The notes: generated by a model from the sequence alone, not told the origin. DNA of 64,000 bases from Leptolyngbya sp. PCC 6406 (GCF_000332095.2 NZ_KI913949.1:1148291-1212290), one strand, 5' to 3'. Shown: positions 1 through 8,821, counted from the first letter of the stretch. Made by a program: numbers and translations.

Positions 1-655
1 CTATTTGATATTGGGCAAGGCCATAGTTGACCCGCGCTAGGGCGAATTCTGGATCTAGATCAGCGGCGGTGCGGTAATCCGCGATCGCAGCTTCCCAATG
101 CTCCAGCCCCGCCTCCGCATTACCGCGATTGTTGTAGGCTGCCGCCTCTTGAGGATCTAGGGCCAGCACCTGGTTGTAATCCGCGATCGCGGCCTCCCAG
201 TCCCCCAGCATTTCGTAGGCTGCCCCCCGGTTTAGGTAGGGATCGGGAGCCTCGGGGGCTAGGGCAATGGACTGGCCATAGTCCTCAATCGCCTCCCGCA
301 GGTGCAACTGGCTAGCCCGCACCAGGCCACGATTACTCCAGATAGCTGCTTCCTCGGGCAAAAACTCCAGTAGATCGCCCCAGTATGCCTCCGCCCGATC
401 ATACTGCCCCGCCTGACTGGCGGCAAAGGCTTTTTCCCGCAGGCTGGCAATGGCTTCAATGTCAGCGGGGGAGAGATGGGTCAGGTCAGTAGCCGCGATG
501 GCCTGAGACCAGTCAAAGACCATGGCGGGACGCGCTAGCGGCACTGCCCACAGTAAGGCAGTCACTAGCACCACCCAAAATAGCCGCACCAGCACCTTTA
601 GCGTGGTAGCCCAAAAGTCGGGAGAAGATACAGCGGTATCAGAAAAGAAAATCAT
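1..655 (-). CDS. TPR-repeat protein, C-terminus cut off by window start
   Basis: Reading the minus strand from the ATG at 655 gives an open frame running off the window edge, 218 codons visible. Residues about 18-40 form one hydrophobic segment (signal anchor or signal peptide). From about residue 60 onward there are consecutive 34-residue TPR units with motifs such as AIWSNRGLV, PYLNRGAAYEMLGDWEAAI and AAYNNRGNAEAGLEHWEAAI. TPR proteins are scaffolds for protein-protein contact; no enzymatic domain is visible. Likely membrane-anchored with TPRs in the periplasm or lumen. The partner is unknown and the 3' end is not in the window. Confidence 0.8.
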   Translation of the reverse strand, partial: MIFFSDTAVSSPDFWATTLKVLVRLFWVVLVTALLWAVPLARPAMVFDWSQAIAATDLTHLSPADIEAIASLREKAFAASQAGQYDRAEAYWGDLLEFLPEEAAIWSNRGLVRASQLHLREAIEDYGQSIALAPEAPDPYLNRGAAYEMLGDWEAAIADYNQVLALDPQEAAAYNNRGNAEAGLEHWEAAIADYRTAADLDPEFALARVNYGLAQYQI

Positions 656-727
656 AGGGTCGGAGCAGAGAACTCCTCTAGCCTATCGAGATCTCTCCCC
701 TAAGGGGAACCTTTTGTTCATCACTGC

Positions 728-781
728 CCGCACAATAGCCAGTAGCCTTACGCAATCGTAAGGCTACTGGCTATTGTGCGG
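728..781. repeat. Perfect 25-bp stem-loop
   Basis: Positions 728-752 and 757-781 are perfect inverted copies around a 4-nt CAAT loop. The stem lies upstream of the TPR gene (start 655) and abuts a dispersed repeat starting at 781. No U-tract follows, so it is more likely part of a repeat element than a plain terminator. Confidence 0.85.
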
Positions 782-869
782 CGTAAATACTCTGACCGTT
801 TCATTGTGGTACACCTCGGCCCCTCACCCCAGCCCTCTCGCAAGGGGAGAGGGGACCGGAAAATATGGA
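781..869 (+). repeat. Dispersed repeat family A, copy 1
   Basis: A stretch beginning GGCGTAAATACTCTGACCG, with core GTGGTACACCTCGGCCCCTC and ending near GGGGACCGGAAAAT. It recurs at about 27280-27362 (same strand) and about 38081-38168 (opposite strand). The core contains a CCCTCTC/GAGAGGG inverted repeat. Noncoding; function unknown. Confidence 0.75.
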
Positions 870-1010
870 CATTAATAAACGTAATTCTGTCATGCTGCGG
901 AGTGACTCCAACGGAGTAACGGAGCGAAGTCGAGACATCTCGATTGTTGGCGGAGTCCGAGATTCCTCCTTACGTCGGAATGACAGCATTTAATTATGTC
1001 CACCTACTTA
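868..1010 (+). repeat. Left-truncated copy of MITE-like element B
   Basis: This stretch is closely similar to 6348-6505: ATGGACAT..AATAAACG near the left, GTCATGCTGCGGAGTGACTCC, GAGATTCCTCCTT, GGAATGACAGCATTTAATT, and the right end ATGTCCACCTACTTA. The left terminal inverted repeat seen in the other copy is missing; the copy instead joins repeat A at 868. It fills the gap before the glycosyltransferase gene at 1045. Confidence 0.75.
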
Positions 1011-1044
1011 CAAGGAACTGGGGGATAAGGTATAGCTTGAGCCA

Positions 1045-2148
1045 ATGGTTTCGGGCCTGTCCCATGACCCCAGGGCAACGCAATATCTGACGCAATATCC
1101 AGAAATGGGAGACACCGCAGCGCAACTAGAACTAGAAAAAGAGCGGCGGCAAAACCGTTGGCTGATCTATGCCTTGGGGGGCGGCTGGGGACACCTCAAT
1201 CGAGCCATTGCCTTGACCCAGGCAGTCCCCCATTTCGTAGACATTCTGGTCAATAGTCCCTACACCGCGACGGTGCAAGCCTCCCTTCAGCGGTCTGATA
1301 TCACCCTGCACGGCCTGCCCGAGGGACTCTCGGTGAATGGTGTCCCCCCCTATATCCACCACTGGATTACCCAACATCCTGCGGACTGCCTGATCGTCGA
1401 TACCTTTCCCCGAGGACTAGTGGGGGAGCTAGCGGACTTGCTGCCAGCACTGGAGATGCCCCGTATTTTGGTGCATCGTGACCTAGATCCCCGTTACCTT
1501 GCTGCCAAACAGATTCCCGGCTTTGTCCAGCAGCATTACGACCGCATCCTGGTTCCCGGCGAAGAGAGTGCGCCACTGCGTCATTTGCCCCAGGCTAGGT
1601 TGACCGCGCCTTGGCTATTGCGGGAGAGCCATGAGCTAAGCGCAATGCGTGAGACCGTGCGCGATCGCTATCGTCTACAGGGTGACCAGCCCCTTATCCT
1701 CATTTGCGCGACAGGTCGCCCCGACGAGTTAAGCCTATTTGGGGAGTTAGTTCGGGCGATCGCCGAAACCCATCCTTACTGCACGGTGCGCTGCCTTGCC
1801 CATCGTTGCCCACCGACCTGTCCCCCTAATCTGTGGATCACCCACTGGCCGGGTATTGAAGTACTCCAACTTGCCGATATCGTCATCGGCGGCGGTGGCT
1901 ACAACCTCACCTACGAATGTGCTGCCTTGGGGAAGCCTCTCATTGCCCTGCCCTTGCCCCGGCGGTACGATCGCCAGTTTGATCGCAGTTGTAGACACAG
2001 CTTTACCGCCAGTAACCCTGCCCATTGCCTGGGGATGATTGCCCAGATCCTAGCCCGCTTACCCTGGGTCCAGCCTGAGCCCGCTGTTCCTAATGTCAAT
2101 GGTGTCCACCAGGCAGTACGAGAAATTCAAGCCTTAGCCAAGCCTTAG
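1045..2148 (+). CDS. Glycosyltransferase of the MurG-like (GT28/GT-B) fold
   Basis: A 367-residue protein. The N-terminal half has a glycine-rich loop GGGWGHLNRA (around residue 47) like the GGTxGHxxP loop of MurG-type enzymes. The C-terminal half has IGGGGYNLTYECAALGKPLI (around residue 280), the donor-nucleotide region of GT-B enzymes. It probably transfers a sugar from a nucleotide donor; acceptor unknown. No signal peptide or membrane segment. The start is uncertain: ATG 1045 gives the longest frame, while ATG 1105 would begin just before the conserved part. It stops 2 bp before the convergent gene ending at 2151. Specific substrate cannot be called. Confidence 0.7.
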   Translation: MVSGLSHDPRATQYLTQYPEMGDTAAQLELEKERRQNRWLIYALGGGWGHLNRAIALTQAVPHFVDILVNSPYTATVQASLQRSDITLHGLPEGLSVNGVPPYIHHWITQHPADCLIVDTFPRGLVGELADLLPALEMPRILVHRDLDPRYLAAKQIPGFVQQHYDRILVPGEESAPLRHLPQARLTAPWLLRESHELSAMRETVRDRYRLQGDQPLILICATGRPDELSLFGELVRAIAETHPYCTVRCLAHRCPPTCPPNLWITHWPGIEVLQLADIVIGGGGYNLTYECAALGKPLIALPLPRRYDRQFDRSCRHSFTASNPAHCLGMIAQILARLPWVQPEPAVPNVNGVHQAVREIQALAKP

Positions 2149-2150
2149 CT

Positions 2151-2576
2151 TTACAGGGAGCCAGCGGGCATTTGGGACTGAATCAGGCGATCAAGCTGAT
2201 GCAGAAGGGGATCTTCGGGACGAGTGGCCACGATGGCCTGCACAGTCTTAACCAAGGGCCAGTTGGTCTCGGAGCCATCGCGAATGGTTTTACTGGCGGC
2301 ATAGTTAGCCGCCTCTGCGGACACATCTAGTTCGTCCGTTTCTCCCGTTTGCAGATAGTCTTGGCCGCTACGCCAAGACAACACCCGCCCGCGTAGGGTG
2401 ATTTGGAACCAAGTAATTTCGTCCTGACTGCGTTCCACAATGATGTCGAAATAGGGCTCATTGCCCTGATACCAGAGGCGTTCGCTGGCCCCAGTGGCAT
2501 CACCTTTCATCAGCTCCGGGTTAATACAGCTCAGGGATTTGCCGAGGGTTTGAATCGTGGCTTCGTCAAGTTTCAT
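2151..2576 (-). CDS. Conserved hypothetical protein, 141 aa
   Basis: Small soluble protein with no signal peptide, membrane helix or recognised motif. The middle section (DIIVERSQDEITWFQITLRGRVLSW) looks like alternating beta strands, followed by an alpha-helical C-terminus. It is convergent with the glycosyltransferase, with only 2 bp between stop codons. Coding is supported by length, codon use like its neighbours and a clean ATG start at 2576. I cannot assign a function. Confidence 0.6.
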   Translation of the reverse strand: MKLDEATIQTLGKSLSCINPELMKGDATGASERLWYQGNEPYFDIIVERSQDEITWFQITLRGRVLSWRSGQDYLQTGETDELDVSAEAANYAASKTIRDGSETNWPLVKTVQAIVATRPEDPLLHQLDRLIQSQMPAGSL

Positions 2577-2904
2577 CCTGGATTGCAGTCGCTAGTGATC
2601 TGATTATCGCAGCGCCTGCCAGCGCCTTTCAGTTTTTGAATATCCATATCGTGACAGCGATCGCGGTCTGATTGAGACCCAAAGATACTAATGGTAACGA
2701 TTGGGCGCAGTTTTGGCGAATCCCCTGGCAATGAGTCAATGGGTATCAACTCAAAGCGGGACAAATCTCCTGGAGAGGATTCAGGAATTAGAAGTTAGGA
2801 GCCAGAATCTAGGAGAGTACTGGCTTCTGGCTCCTGAATTCCTTGGAACCAATATTGTCTCGGCTGACGTTGATGCCCGAGTCAACGGATTCAGGGCCAA
2901 ATTC
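2577..2904. other. Intergenic stretch with a stem-loop at 2797-2835
   Basis: No gene is supported here. AGGAGCCAGAA at 2797-2807 pairs with TTCTGGCTCCT at 2825-2835, an 11-bp stem with a 17-nt loop. It lies downstream of the lipoprotein gene (minus strand, stop at 2905) and upstream of the 2576 start, so it may end the lipoprotein transcript. Short plus-strand open frames here overlap the lipoprotein and look like shadows. Confidence 0.5.
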
Positions 2905-3765
2905 TTAGCGAATCGCAATGGAGAGGTCATAGCTGGCATTACCTCGGGTGCCGCCCACAATCACCTGGTAGTCGCCAGTGTGGGGCAAAAAGACCTCTTC
3001 ATTGGTTCCCTCCACCACTTGCACCCAGCCCGAGGGGCCAACCACATCGAAGGCGGCATTATCTTCCAGGGCGCTAATGGAGAGGATCATCACCTGTCCA
3101 CCACTGGCTCCGAGCAGATACACATCTCGGTCCCCCCGAACCACGCTATTGCTTACCACCGTCTCGCTGCTGCCGGAGGCAAACTGCACCCGTTGGGTAT
3201 TGATATTGGTGGCATAGGCCAATAAATCTGTGCCTTCTACGCCGGTTGGTTCGGTGAAGCGCTCCTGCAATGCCTCACAGGCCACCGGACTAAAGGTGTT
3301 GCTGCCATCAGCAAGGCGATCGGGGGTCACAGTCCAGGTGGCCTCGTTTTCTTGCTGGTCATACTCGATCCAGGTGGTGATCTCTAGGGCCAGTTGATCA
3401 CCGCTGAGGGTACCCGCTAGAACTTCGCGGTAGGAGGTGTAGTAGCTGTTGGATTCATCGTGAACGGTGCCGAGGCCGTCTCCGGTCACGGTGCCATCGC
3501 TGGCGACCGTCAGGCGCACCGCTGCGGTGAGGGTGTCGGTTGTCGTCTCGTAGCACTTTGGGCCGGGGGCCAAGGCGGGGGCACTGGCGACGGCGGTTGG
3601 GGGGGGAGTAACGGGGGCAGGGCTGGAAGCCGGACTGGAAACGCCATTGGAAGGCACGCTGGAAGCAGAGGGTTCGGTGACATTCTGGGGATCGGATCCA
3701 CAGGCCATGAGGGTCAATAGCGCGATCGCAATAACTCGGTTAGGCCAGGTTAGTAGAACTGCCAT
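2905..3765 (-). CDS. Lipoprotein with C-terminal PPC-like beta domain
   Basis: 286 residues. The N-terminus has a hydrophobic core ending in the lipobox LTLMAC, then an Asp/Pro/Ser-rich linker (residues about 25-70), so a lipid-anchored exported protein is predicted. Residues about 70-170 form one domain of beta character with Cys72 and Cys160. Residues about 190-286 (GDRDVYLLGASGGQVMILSI..., GDYQVIVGGTRGNASYDLSI) resemble the bacterial pre-peptidase C-terminal (PPC) beta-sandwich that often accompanies secreted proteins. No catalytic domain is seen. Function unknown. Confidence 0.65.
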   Translation of the reverse strand: MAVLLTWPNRVIAIALLTLMACGSDPQNVTEPSASSVPSNGVSSPASSPAPVTPPPTAVASAPALAPGPKCYETTTDTLTAAVRLTVASDGTVTGDGLGTVHDESNSYYTSYREVLAGTLSGDQLALEITTWIEYDQQENEATWTVTPDRLADGSNTFSPVACEALQERFTEPTGVEGTDLLAYATNINTQRVQFASGSSETVVSNSVVRGDRDVYLLGASGGQVMILSISALEDNAAFDVVGPSGWVQVVEGTNEEVFLPHTGDYQVIVGGTRGNASYDLSIAIR

Positions 3766-3888
3766 GGGTGATGACCTCAGGGAAGAACTTGAAGAGCGTG
3801 CGCCCTAACTTTAGCCTGAGTTCCCCTGAATTCCCGACAAACGTTCCCTCCCTAACCCCAGTGCCATCCCATTACAGCCCCAGACCGC

Positions 3889-4959
3889 CTAGTTCGCCCC
3901 TAGGGTCAAATACCCCCGAGAGACAAAGGGAATCTCTAGGACCGTAGCCGTGGCAGTCCCCACCTCAACCGTGAGCCCTGCCCCGCCCACCTTAGTCCGG
4001 AGATAGCCCAACCCCCTGACCCCGGTGGGGGTTGCCATGACGCTGGTGAGCCGTCCTGCTCGCACTCCCCCATGGGTAATCTCCGTGCCAGAGGGCACCA
4101 GGTCACTTAGGCTGAGACCCCAAAGCTGCTGTTTCACCCCCTGATAGGTCTGGAGGCGGGCGATGGTTTCCTGGCCGATGTAGCAGCCCTTATCAAAGGA
4201 CACCGCTGCCCAGAGCCCTGCCTCTAGGGGATTGTAATCCGCTGTTAGCTCTGCCCCCGCAATGGGCCGTCCCTGCTCAAGGCGGAGTTGCTCCCAACGC
4301 TTTTCCCCCAGGGGGATTGCGCCGCCCGCGATGAGGGCCGACCACAGGGGGGCGGCCTCGGCGGCGGCGGCGGTCAGGGTGTAGCCGGGAAGCCCCAAAC
4401 CGCTCCCCGCCGCCAAGCGACAGGAAATGCCCTGGCAATCCACAAGAATATGCCGTTGGGCGGCGGGGAGCGCCTGCGTAGAGAGGCCCAAGCCCTGCAA
4501 TAGGTTGGCACTCTCGGGGCCAATCAGGGTCAAGGTAACGGTGGTCTCGGTTTCGTCAGTGAGCTGAACCTTGTCAGCAAAGAAGACATAGCGGTCCATC
4601 CACTCCAGAAGAGCGGCGGCTTGTCCGGGGGAGACCAGCAGCACCACGGCCCCGTCATCAACGTAGGCCGTGGCTAGATCTAGGGTGCGGCCTGTGGGGG
4701 TCACAAACACGGTGTCGCATTGGTGGCCTGCCTGGAGGGTTTGCAGTTGATTGGTGGTTTGATTGTGCAAAAAGCGCAGGTGATCGCGATCGCTCACCCG
4801 CAGTCGGCCCCAATGGCTGCGATCCACCAGGGCTACCCCCGATCTCGCGGCCCCATAGGCTGCATCGTCGTTGCCATAGCTGAGGGGCACAGCCAGCCCT
4901 ACTTCTGGGGCAAACACGGCTCCCATTTGGCTTTGCAACGCTTGCAGCGGAGTATCCAT
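3889..4959 (-). CDS. ygfZ: Folate-binding protein YgfZ (Fe-S assembly/repair, GcvT-like)
   Basis: 356 residues with the signature motif KGCYIGQE near residue 255, which defines the YgfZ branch of the GcvT/aminomethyltransferase fold; the motif cysteine is present. Members bind tetrahydrofolate and support iron-sulfur cluster enzymes, notably MiaB. The N-terminal SGVALVDRSHWGRLRV stretch and the C-terminal GCV_T_C-like barrel fit the family and the length is normal. Start ATG 4959. No co-directional partner lies close by, so it is probably monocistronic. Confidence 0.88.
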   Translation of the reverse strand: MDTPLQALQSQMGAVFAPEVGLAVPLSYGNDDAAYGAARSGVALVDRSHWGRLRVSDRDHLRFLHNQTTNQLQTLQAGHQCDTVFVTPTGRTLDLATAYVDDGAVVLLVSPGQAAALLEWMDRYVFFADKVQLTDETETTVTLTLIGPESANLLQGLGLSTQALPAAQRHILVDCQGISCRLAAGSGLGLPGYTLTAAAAEAAPLWSALIAGGAIPLGEKRWEQLRLEQGRPIAGAELTADYNPLEAGLWAAVSFDKGCYIGQETIARLQTYQGVKQQLWGLSLSDLVPSGTEITHGGVRAGRLTSVMATPTGVRGLGYLRTKVGGAGLTVEVGTATATVLEIPFVSRGYLTLGAN

Positions 4960-5288
4960 GACACCTCGAAAAAAGAAACCTGTGGCGGGAAGGGTGATAG
5001 GGAGCTTTTATCCGTACCCCTACGTCCCGGTGCTGTCCAGAACTTGTGCTTCCCAAAAACAGATTACTCTACTGGGCGGGATATTCTGGGGGTCAGCGGC
5101 CTGGGGCTGCGCGGAAGGAGAACCTCAGGCGTTGAAGGAGAGACTGTTCAGGGGATCCGCCTCTTCTAGGCCACCTCGGTAATGCCCTCCAGGAAAATCC
5201 GTCGACTGCATCCGCTCAGGGATGGAGCATTGGGGGAAATGTTGAGGATAATCAGGGGATCTGGATCTCACTTATCTCGACAAGTGTC
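4960..5288. other. Intergenic gap without a supported gene
   Basis: About 330 bases between divergent ygfZ and the 5289 gene, presumably holding both promoters. Short frames read through it but have no family resemblance. No tRNA, riboswitch or strong stem-loop was seen. Confidence 0.4.
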
Positions 5289-6350
5289 ATGAAGGTTGTT
5301 CAAGAGACCTCTAGTCACCTCACGCTACAGTTGCGTCCTTGGTTTCTATGGCTGCTTGGCAGCATCTTTGGGGTGGCGGGTCTATTACCCAGCCTGTTTC
5401 TGGGGAGCCAAAGTCTACTCTGCGATCGCAATCCTCCACCCGGTCAATGTGAGCTGACCCAAACCACCCTTTTGCGCAAGCAGAGTCAAACCTGGCCCTT
5501 GGCAGAACTGCAAGGGGCCGAGGTAAATGTCTCCAGCGGTAGCGATGGCAGTCCCACCTATCAAGTGATACTGCGGACCCGCGAAGACAGCATTCCCTTG
5601 AGCAGCTACTCCAGTTCTGGGGAGGAACGCCATCGACAGCAAGCCGCTGACATCAACCAGTTTCTGCAAGATTCAGCCCAACCCCAACTGCTCATCCAGC
5701 ACAATGATGCCTGGTTCGGGCTCCTCTTCGTCGGCATTTTTACCGGAGTTGCTCTGGTGATCATTCTGGTCTTTGGCCAGATCGTCACGGTGGATCTCGA
5801 TAAACTGGCCAATCAATTTACCCTCACCCAGCGCGGGGTGTTGGGGGTCAAGCGCATTGAGCATCCGCTACGGGCTATCGTCAGCACCCGCATTGAATCC
5901 TCTCGAAATAGCAAAGGCAGCACCACCTATCGCCTCAGTTTGGTCCTGAATTCAGGAGAGGTCATTCCCCTAACGCCCTACTACAGCTCTGGCTACGACG
6001 AGAAGCAAAGAACAGGGGAACGCATCTCCACGTTTCTCGGTCTCGCCCCGCCCAGCACCAACTCTGAACATCCCCTGGTTCCCAACTTCAAGGATCTGTT
6101 CACCCTAGTAACGGGGGGTACCGCTAAGCGGGAGCACGCGATCGCAACCTATCGCGATCGGTTGCAAGCCAACCCCGAGGATATGGATGCCCACACCCAA
6201 CTCGCCCTAGTCCTAATAATGCAGGGTGAAAAAACAGAAGCCCGCAATCACCTCACCGCCGCCCGTCGCCAGTTCCTGGCTGAGGGCAAGACCGACCTCA
6301 GCAACCAGATCACAGCCCTAATAGCCCAGGTCGATACCCAGGATAATTAA
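5289..6350 (+). CDS. Membrane protein with duplicated domain and C-terminal TPR
   Basis: 353 residues. Hydrophobic segments lie at about 17-40 and 145-167. After each follows the same type of domain: EVNVSSGSDGSPTYQVILRT...IPLSSYSSSGEE (about 78-115) and RIESSRNSKGSTTYRLSLVL...IPLTPYYSSGYDE (about 200-238). This is an internal duplication of a TM plus beta-domain unit. The C-terminus (about 270-353) has a TPR-like stretch, YRDRLQANPEDMDAHTQLAL. Its stop codon TAA is the first three bases of MITE-like element B. Function unknown. Confidence 0.65.
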   Translation: MKVVQETSSHLTLQLRPWFLWLLGSIFGVAGLLPSLFLGSQSLLCDRNPPPGQCELTQTTLLRKQSQTWPLAELQGAEVNVSSGSDGSPTYQVILRTREDSIPLSSYSSSGEERHRQQAADINQFLQDSAQPQLLIQHNDAWFGLLFVGIFTGVALVIILVFGQIVTVDLDKLANQFTLTQRGVLGVKRIEHPLRAIVSTRIESSRNSKGSTTYRLSLVLNSGEVIPLTPYYSSGYDEKQRTGERISTFLGLAPPSTNSEHPLVPNFKDLFTLVTGGTAKREHAIATYRDRLQANPEDMDAHTQLALVLIMQGEKTEARNHLTAARRQFLAEGKTDLSNQITALIAQVDTQDN

Positions 6351-6505
6351 GTAGGTGGACATCAATAAACGTAGTTCTGTCATGCTGCGGAGCGACTCCA
6401 AGGGAGTAGCGGAGCGAAGCGAAGTCGAGACATCTCGGTCGTTGACGGAGTTCGAGATTCCTCCTTTCGTCGGAATGACAGCATTTAATTATGTCCACCT
6501 ACTTA
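6348..6505 (+). mobile_element. MITE-like element B, full copy with terminal inverted repeats
   Basis: 158 bp flanked by TAAGTAGGTGGACAT at the left and its inverse ATGTCCACCTACTTA at the right. An inner inverted pair CTGTCAT/ATGACAG lies just inside. It has no coding capacity. A second, left-truncated copy is at 868-1010. It sits exactly between the stop codon of the 5289 gene and the stop of the convergent transporter gene, so as RNA it could also end both transcripts. Mobilising transposase not identified. Confidence 0.7.
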
Positions 6506-6510
6506 GATCG

Positions 6511-7467
6511 CTATTCAGTAGGCGCGTTTCCCCGTCGCTCTCCACTCAAAGCCGCCACACTAACCGTCACCAAAATCACCCCCAGCACCTGCACTGGACC
6601 TAGGGTTTCCTGAATCATGAACCAGGCCAACACCACGGTAAACGCCAGATTGCTGGCCCCCACCATGGCCGCTGCCGTCGCCCCCACCAGACGAATCCCA
6701 GAGTTGTAGAGGACATGGCCACCGAAGGTGACCAGCCCCGACAGCAGGCTACCGATCCACAGCGGCCCCCACTCTAGGGACGCCATCTCCTCTGGATGAT
6801 TGCCCACGAGGCACAGTCCCGCCAAAGCCAAGGTGACGGCAAAGCTCATCCAGGTGAACAGCACCGGATGGATCATCTCAAAGGCTTTCTGGGCATTGAC
6901 GGTGTACAGAGCATAGGCCACCCCGGAGGCCACTCCCATCACCAACCCCCAAGTGCTACCGCCGCTCCAAGTCAGATCCGAGGGCGGCACCGTCATGACG
7001 CTGCCCACGATCACACAGGTCATAATGCCCCAGTGAAAGAACGAGGGTTGACTGCCAAATAGCCCCCAGGAAAAGAGGGCAGTGAAAACAGGAAAGGTGA
7101 AAAACAGGGTCATGGCAATTCCCGTGGGCACTAGCCCCACCGCCAGATACAAAAGCGCCAAGTAGGCAAACATCAGCCCGCCGCCCACCAGGCTGTGGAA
7201 CAGGGCACGCCGCTGGGTCGGGTGGCCCAAATGCCACAGGTCAGTCCAAATTTTAGGATGAAGCCCCTTGGAGAGTGCTGCCATCAAGGGCACTGCCAGT
7301 AGCATTCGCAAAAACAGCAACAGAAAGGAGTTGCCCAGGGTCGGTGGTACATAGCCCCCAATCATCCCCAAGCCGATGACGGGCTGCTCGGTAAACAACA
7401 CCCGCACCACCACGTTTTGGATGCAGAAAAATAGGGACGAAGAGAGAACAATTAAGTAGCCCAGCAT
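6511..7467 (-). CDS. EamA/DMT-family transporter
   Basis: 318 residues with about ten hydrophobic segments in two similar halves, the classic 5+5 EamA arrangement. Visible family features include an N-terminal helix LGYLIVLSSSLFFCIQNVVV and a C-terminal half with NSGIRLVGATAAAMVGASNLAFTVVLAWFMI-like sequence followed by a last helix. Inner-membrane drug/metabolite transporter; substrate cannot be predicted. It is 7 bp downstream of the co-directional gene at 7475-8071, so the two may be cotranscribed. Confidence 0.85.
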   Translation of the reverse strand: MLGYLIVLSSSLFFCIQNVVVRVLFTEQPVIGLGMIGGYVPPTLGNSFLLLFLRMLLAVPLMAALSKGLHPKIWTDLWHLGHPTQRRALFHSLVGGGLMFAYLALLYLAVGLVPTGIAMTLFFTFPVFTALFSWGLFGSQPSFFHWGIMTCVIVGSVMTVPPSDLTWSGGSTWGLVMGVASGVAYALYTVNAQKAFEMIHPVLFTWMSFAVTLALAGLCLVGNHPEEMASLEWGPLWIGSLLSGLVTFGGHVLYNSGIRLVGATAAAMVGASNLAFTVVLAWFMIQETLGPVQVLGVILVTVSVAALSGERRGNAPTE

Positions 7468-7474
7468 GGCAAAT

Positions 7475-8071
7475 TTAGCGATCGCGCTCTTCTAACTGGG
7501 CCAAAACGCGATCGCGAAATTCTGTATCAGTATTCGCCAGCCCCAGCAGTTGCCAATAGTCTAGGCGTGTCAGCCCAGTCTCTTCAATTAGATCATAGGC
7601 CGCAGTTTGAATCGCCTGCTGGAGCCGCAGAGATTCCGCCTCCGTTTGAGCACGCTCCAGTTCCTCACTGCGGCTATCGATCAGATTCACCACTTGCATA
7701 TAGGCCGACACAAATTGAGTCACCTTTTCCGACGGAATATCAGAGGAATTGACCTCCGAAGCCAAAGGCTCCGGCAACACAGACTCAGATTCCGAGTCCG
7801 CCCCCGCCGGAGCCATCCCCAGCCCAAACACCAAGCTGCCCACCAGAATCCCCACCAGCCCACCCCTCAACAACGGACGCCAGCCCCCCTGCACCGTCCA
7901 GCCCAGCCCAGCCACCACCGACCAAAACCATTGCCAACCCCAGACCACCGCCTTCCCCACAGTGACCCAAAAGCCCATCTCCCAGGAAGCGAACCAACCC
8001 CAGCCCAATGCCCCCAGTCCCAGAAACCGATCTAACATCCGTCCATCCCCTTTACAGTTCAAAATTGCCAC
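7475..8071 (-). CDS. DUF4168-like protein with N-terminal membrane segments
   Basis: 198 residues. The first half is Trp/Gly rich with two hydrophobic stretches (about 25-60 and 70-92). The second half, from EKVTQFVSAYMQVVNLIDSR to the end, is a charged alpha-helical domain resembling DUF4168, found in cyanobacterial periplasmic proteins. The N-terminus is odd in its Trp content, so the true start could be internal. Function unknown. It precedes the DMT transporter in the same direction with a 7-bp gap. Confidence 0.55.
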   Translation of the reverse strand: MAILNCKGDGRMLDRFLGLGALGWGWFASWEMGFWVTVGKAVVWGWQWFWSVVAGLGWTVQGGWRPLLRGGLVGILVGSLVFGLGMAPAGADSESESVLPEPLASEVNSSDIPSEKVTQFVSAYMQVVNLIDSRSEELERAQTEAESLRLQQAIQTAAYDLIEETGLTRLDYWQLLGLANTDTEFRDRVLAQLEERDR

Positions 8072-8403
8072 CTATCTACTCCAATATCGAGCACCCACCC
8101 ACTGGAGCATCCTGTTATGAGAGTGCGAGGGTCTGAGCGCAATACCTGGGTTGGTGGGCGATGCCCTGCATTGGGTGCGGAAACCGCGCCCCTACCCCTA
8201 AGCCCTATGCCAAAGGCAGGCTACTCGCCAACGGGCAGGCTAACTCCCAGGGAGTGACTTCGCCAACGCCTTTCTTGAATGCCGTTAGGCTATACACCGG
8301 GTCACCGGGCAACAAGGACAACCACCCTACGACTAGGTTGCTCCTCCGGAGCAACCGACCCAACCCAAAATGTTGGGTAATGCACGGAAGAAACAGAGGG
8401 AAG
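8072..8403. other. Noncoding stretch, repeat-rich
   Basis: No supported gene. Contains short degenerate motifs seen elsewhere in the window (GGGGCGCG and GCCAACGGGCAGGCTAAC types) and small inverted repeats. It leads into the 126-bp tandem repeat that starts at 8404. Confidence 0.4.
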
Positions 8404-8710
8404 CCTGTCATTCCGAGCGCAGGGAGGAATCTCGATCTGGGCCGTTAGACCGAGATGCTACTCCCAGAGAAGCCGCTTCGCGTCTACGACTCCGCTCAAC
8501 ATGACAAGTGTACTTAACATGACAATAAGCCTGTCATTCCGAAGCAAGGGAGAAATCTCGATCTGGGTCGTTAGACCGAGATGCTACTCCCAGAGAAGCC
8601 GCTTCGCGTCTACGACTCCGCTCAACATGACAAGTGTACTTAACATGACAATAAGCCTGTCATTCCGAGCATCGTGAAACGGAGAGAGGAATCTCGATCC
8701 CTCAGCAAGG
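8404..8710 (+). repeat. 126-bp tandem repeat, 2 full copies plus a partial
   Basis: Units begin CCTGTCATTCCGA at 8404, 8530 and 8656. The first two are nearly identical over 126 bp, including GAGATGCTACTCCCAGAGAAG and ACATGACAAGTGTACTTAAC; the third stops after about 55 bp. The GTCATTCCGA / GGAATCTCGA words relate it to the interior of element B. A C-rich run of short CCCACTC units follows at about 8724-8755. Noncoding. Confidence 0.85.
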
Positions 8711-8821
8711 AGGGATCCTGCTCCCACTCCCCCACTCCCCCACTCCCCCACCCTCACCCCCAGGAATAAGCAGTAAACACAGTAAAATAGGCATATATAC
8801 ATATCGAAGCTCTAACAACCT

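Noticed and set aside
3460-3720. Glycine-rich plus-strand frame antisense to the lipoprotein
   Set aside because: Its composition follows from the Pro/Ser linker codons of the lipoprotein on the other strand.
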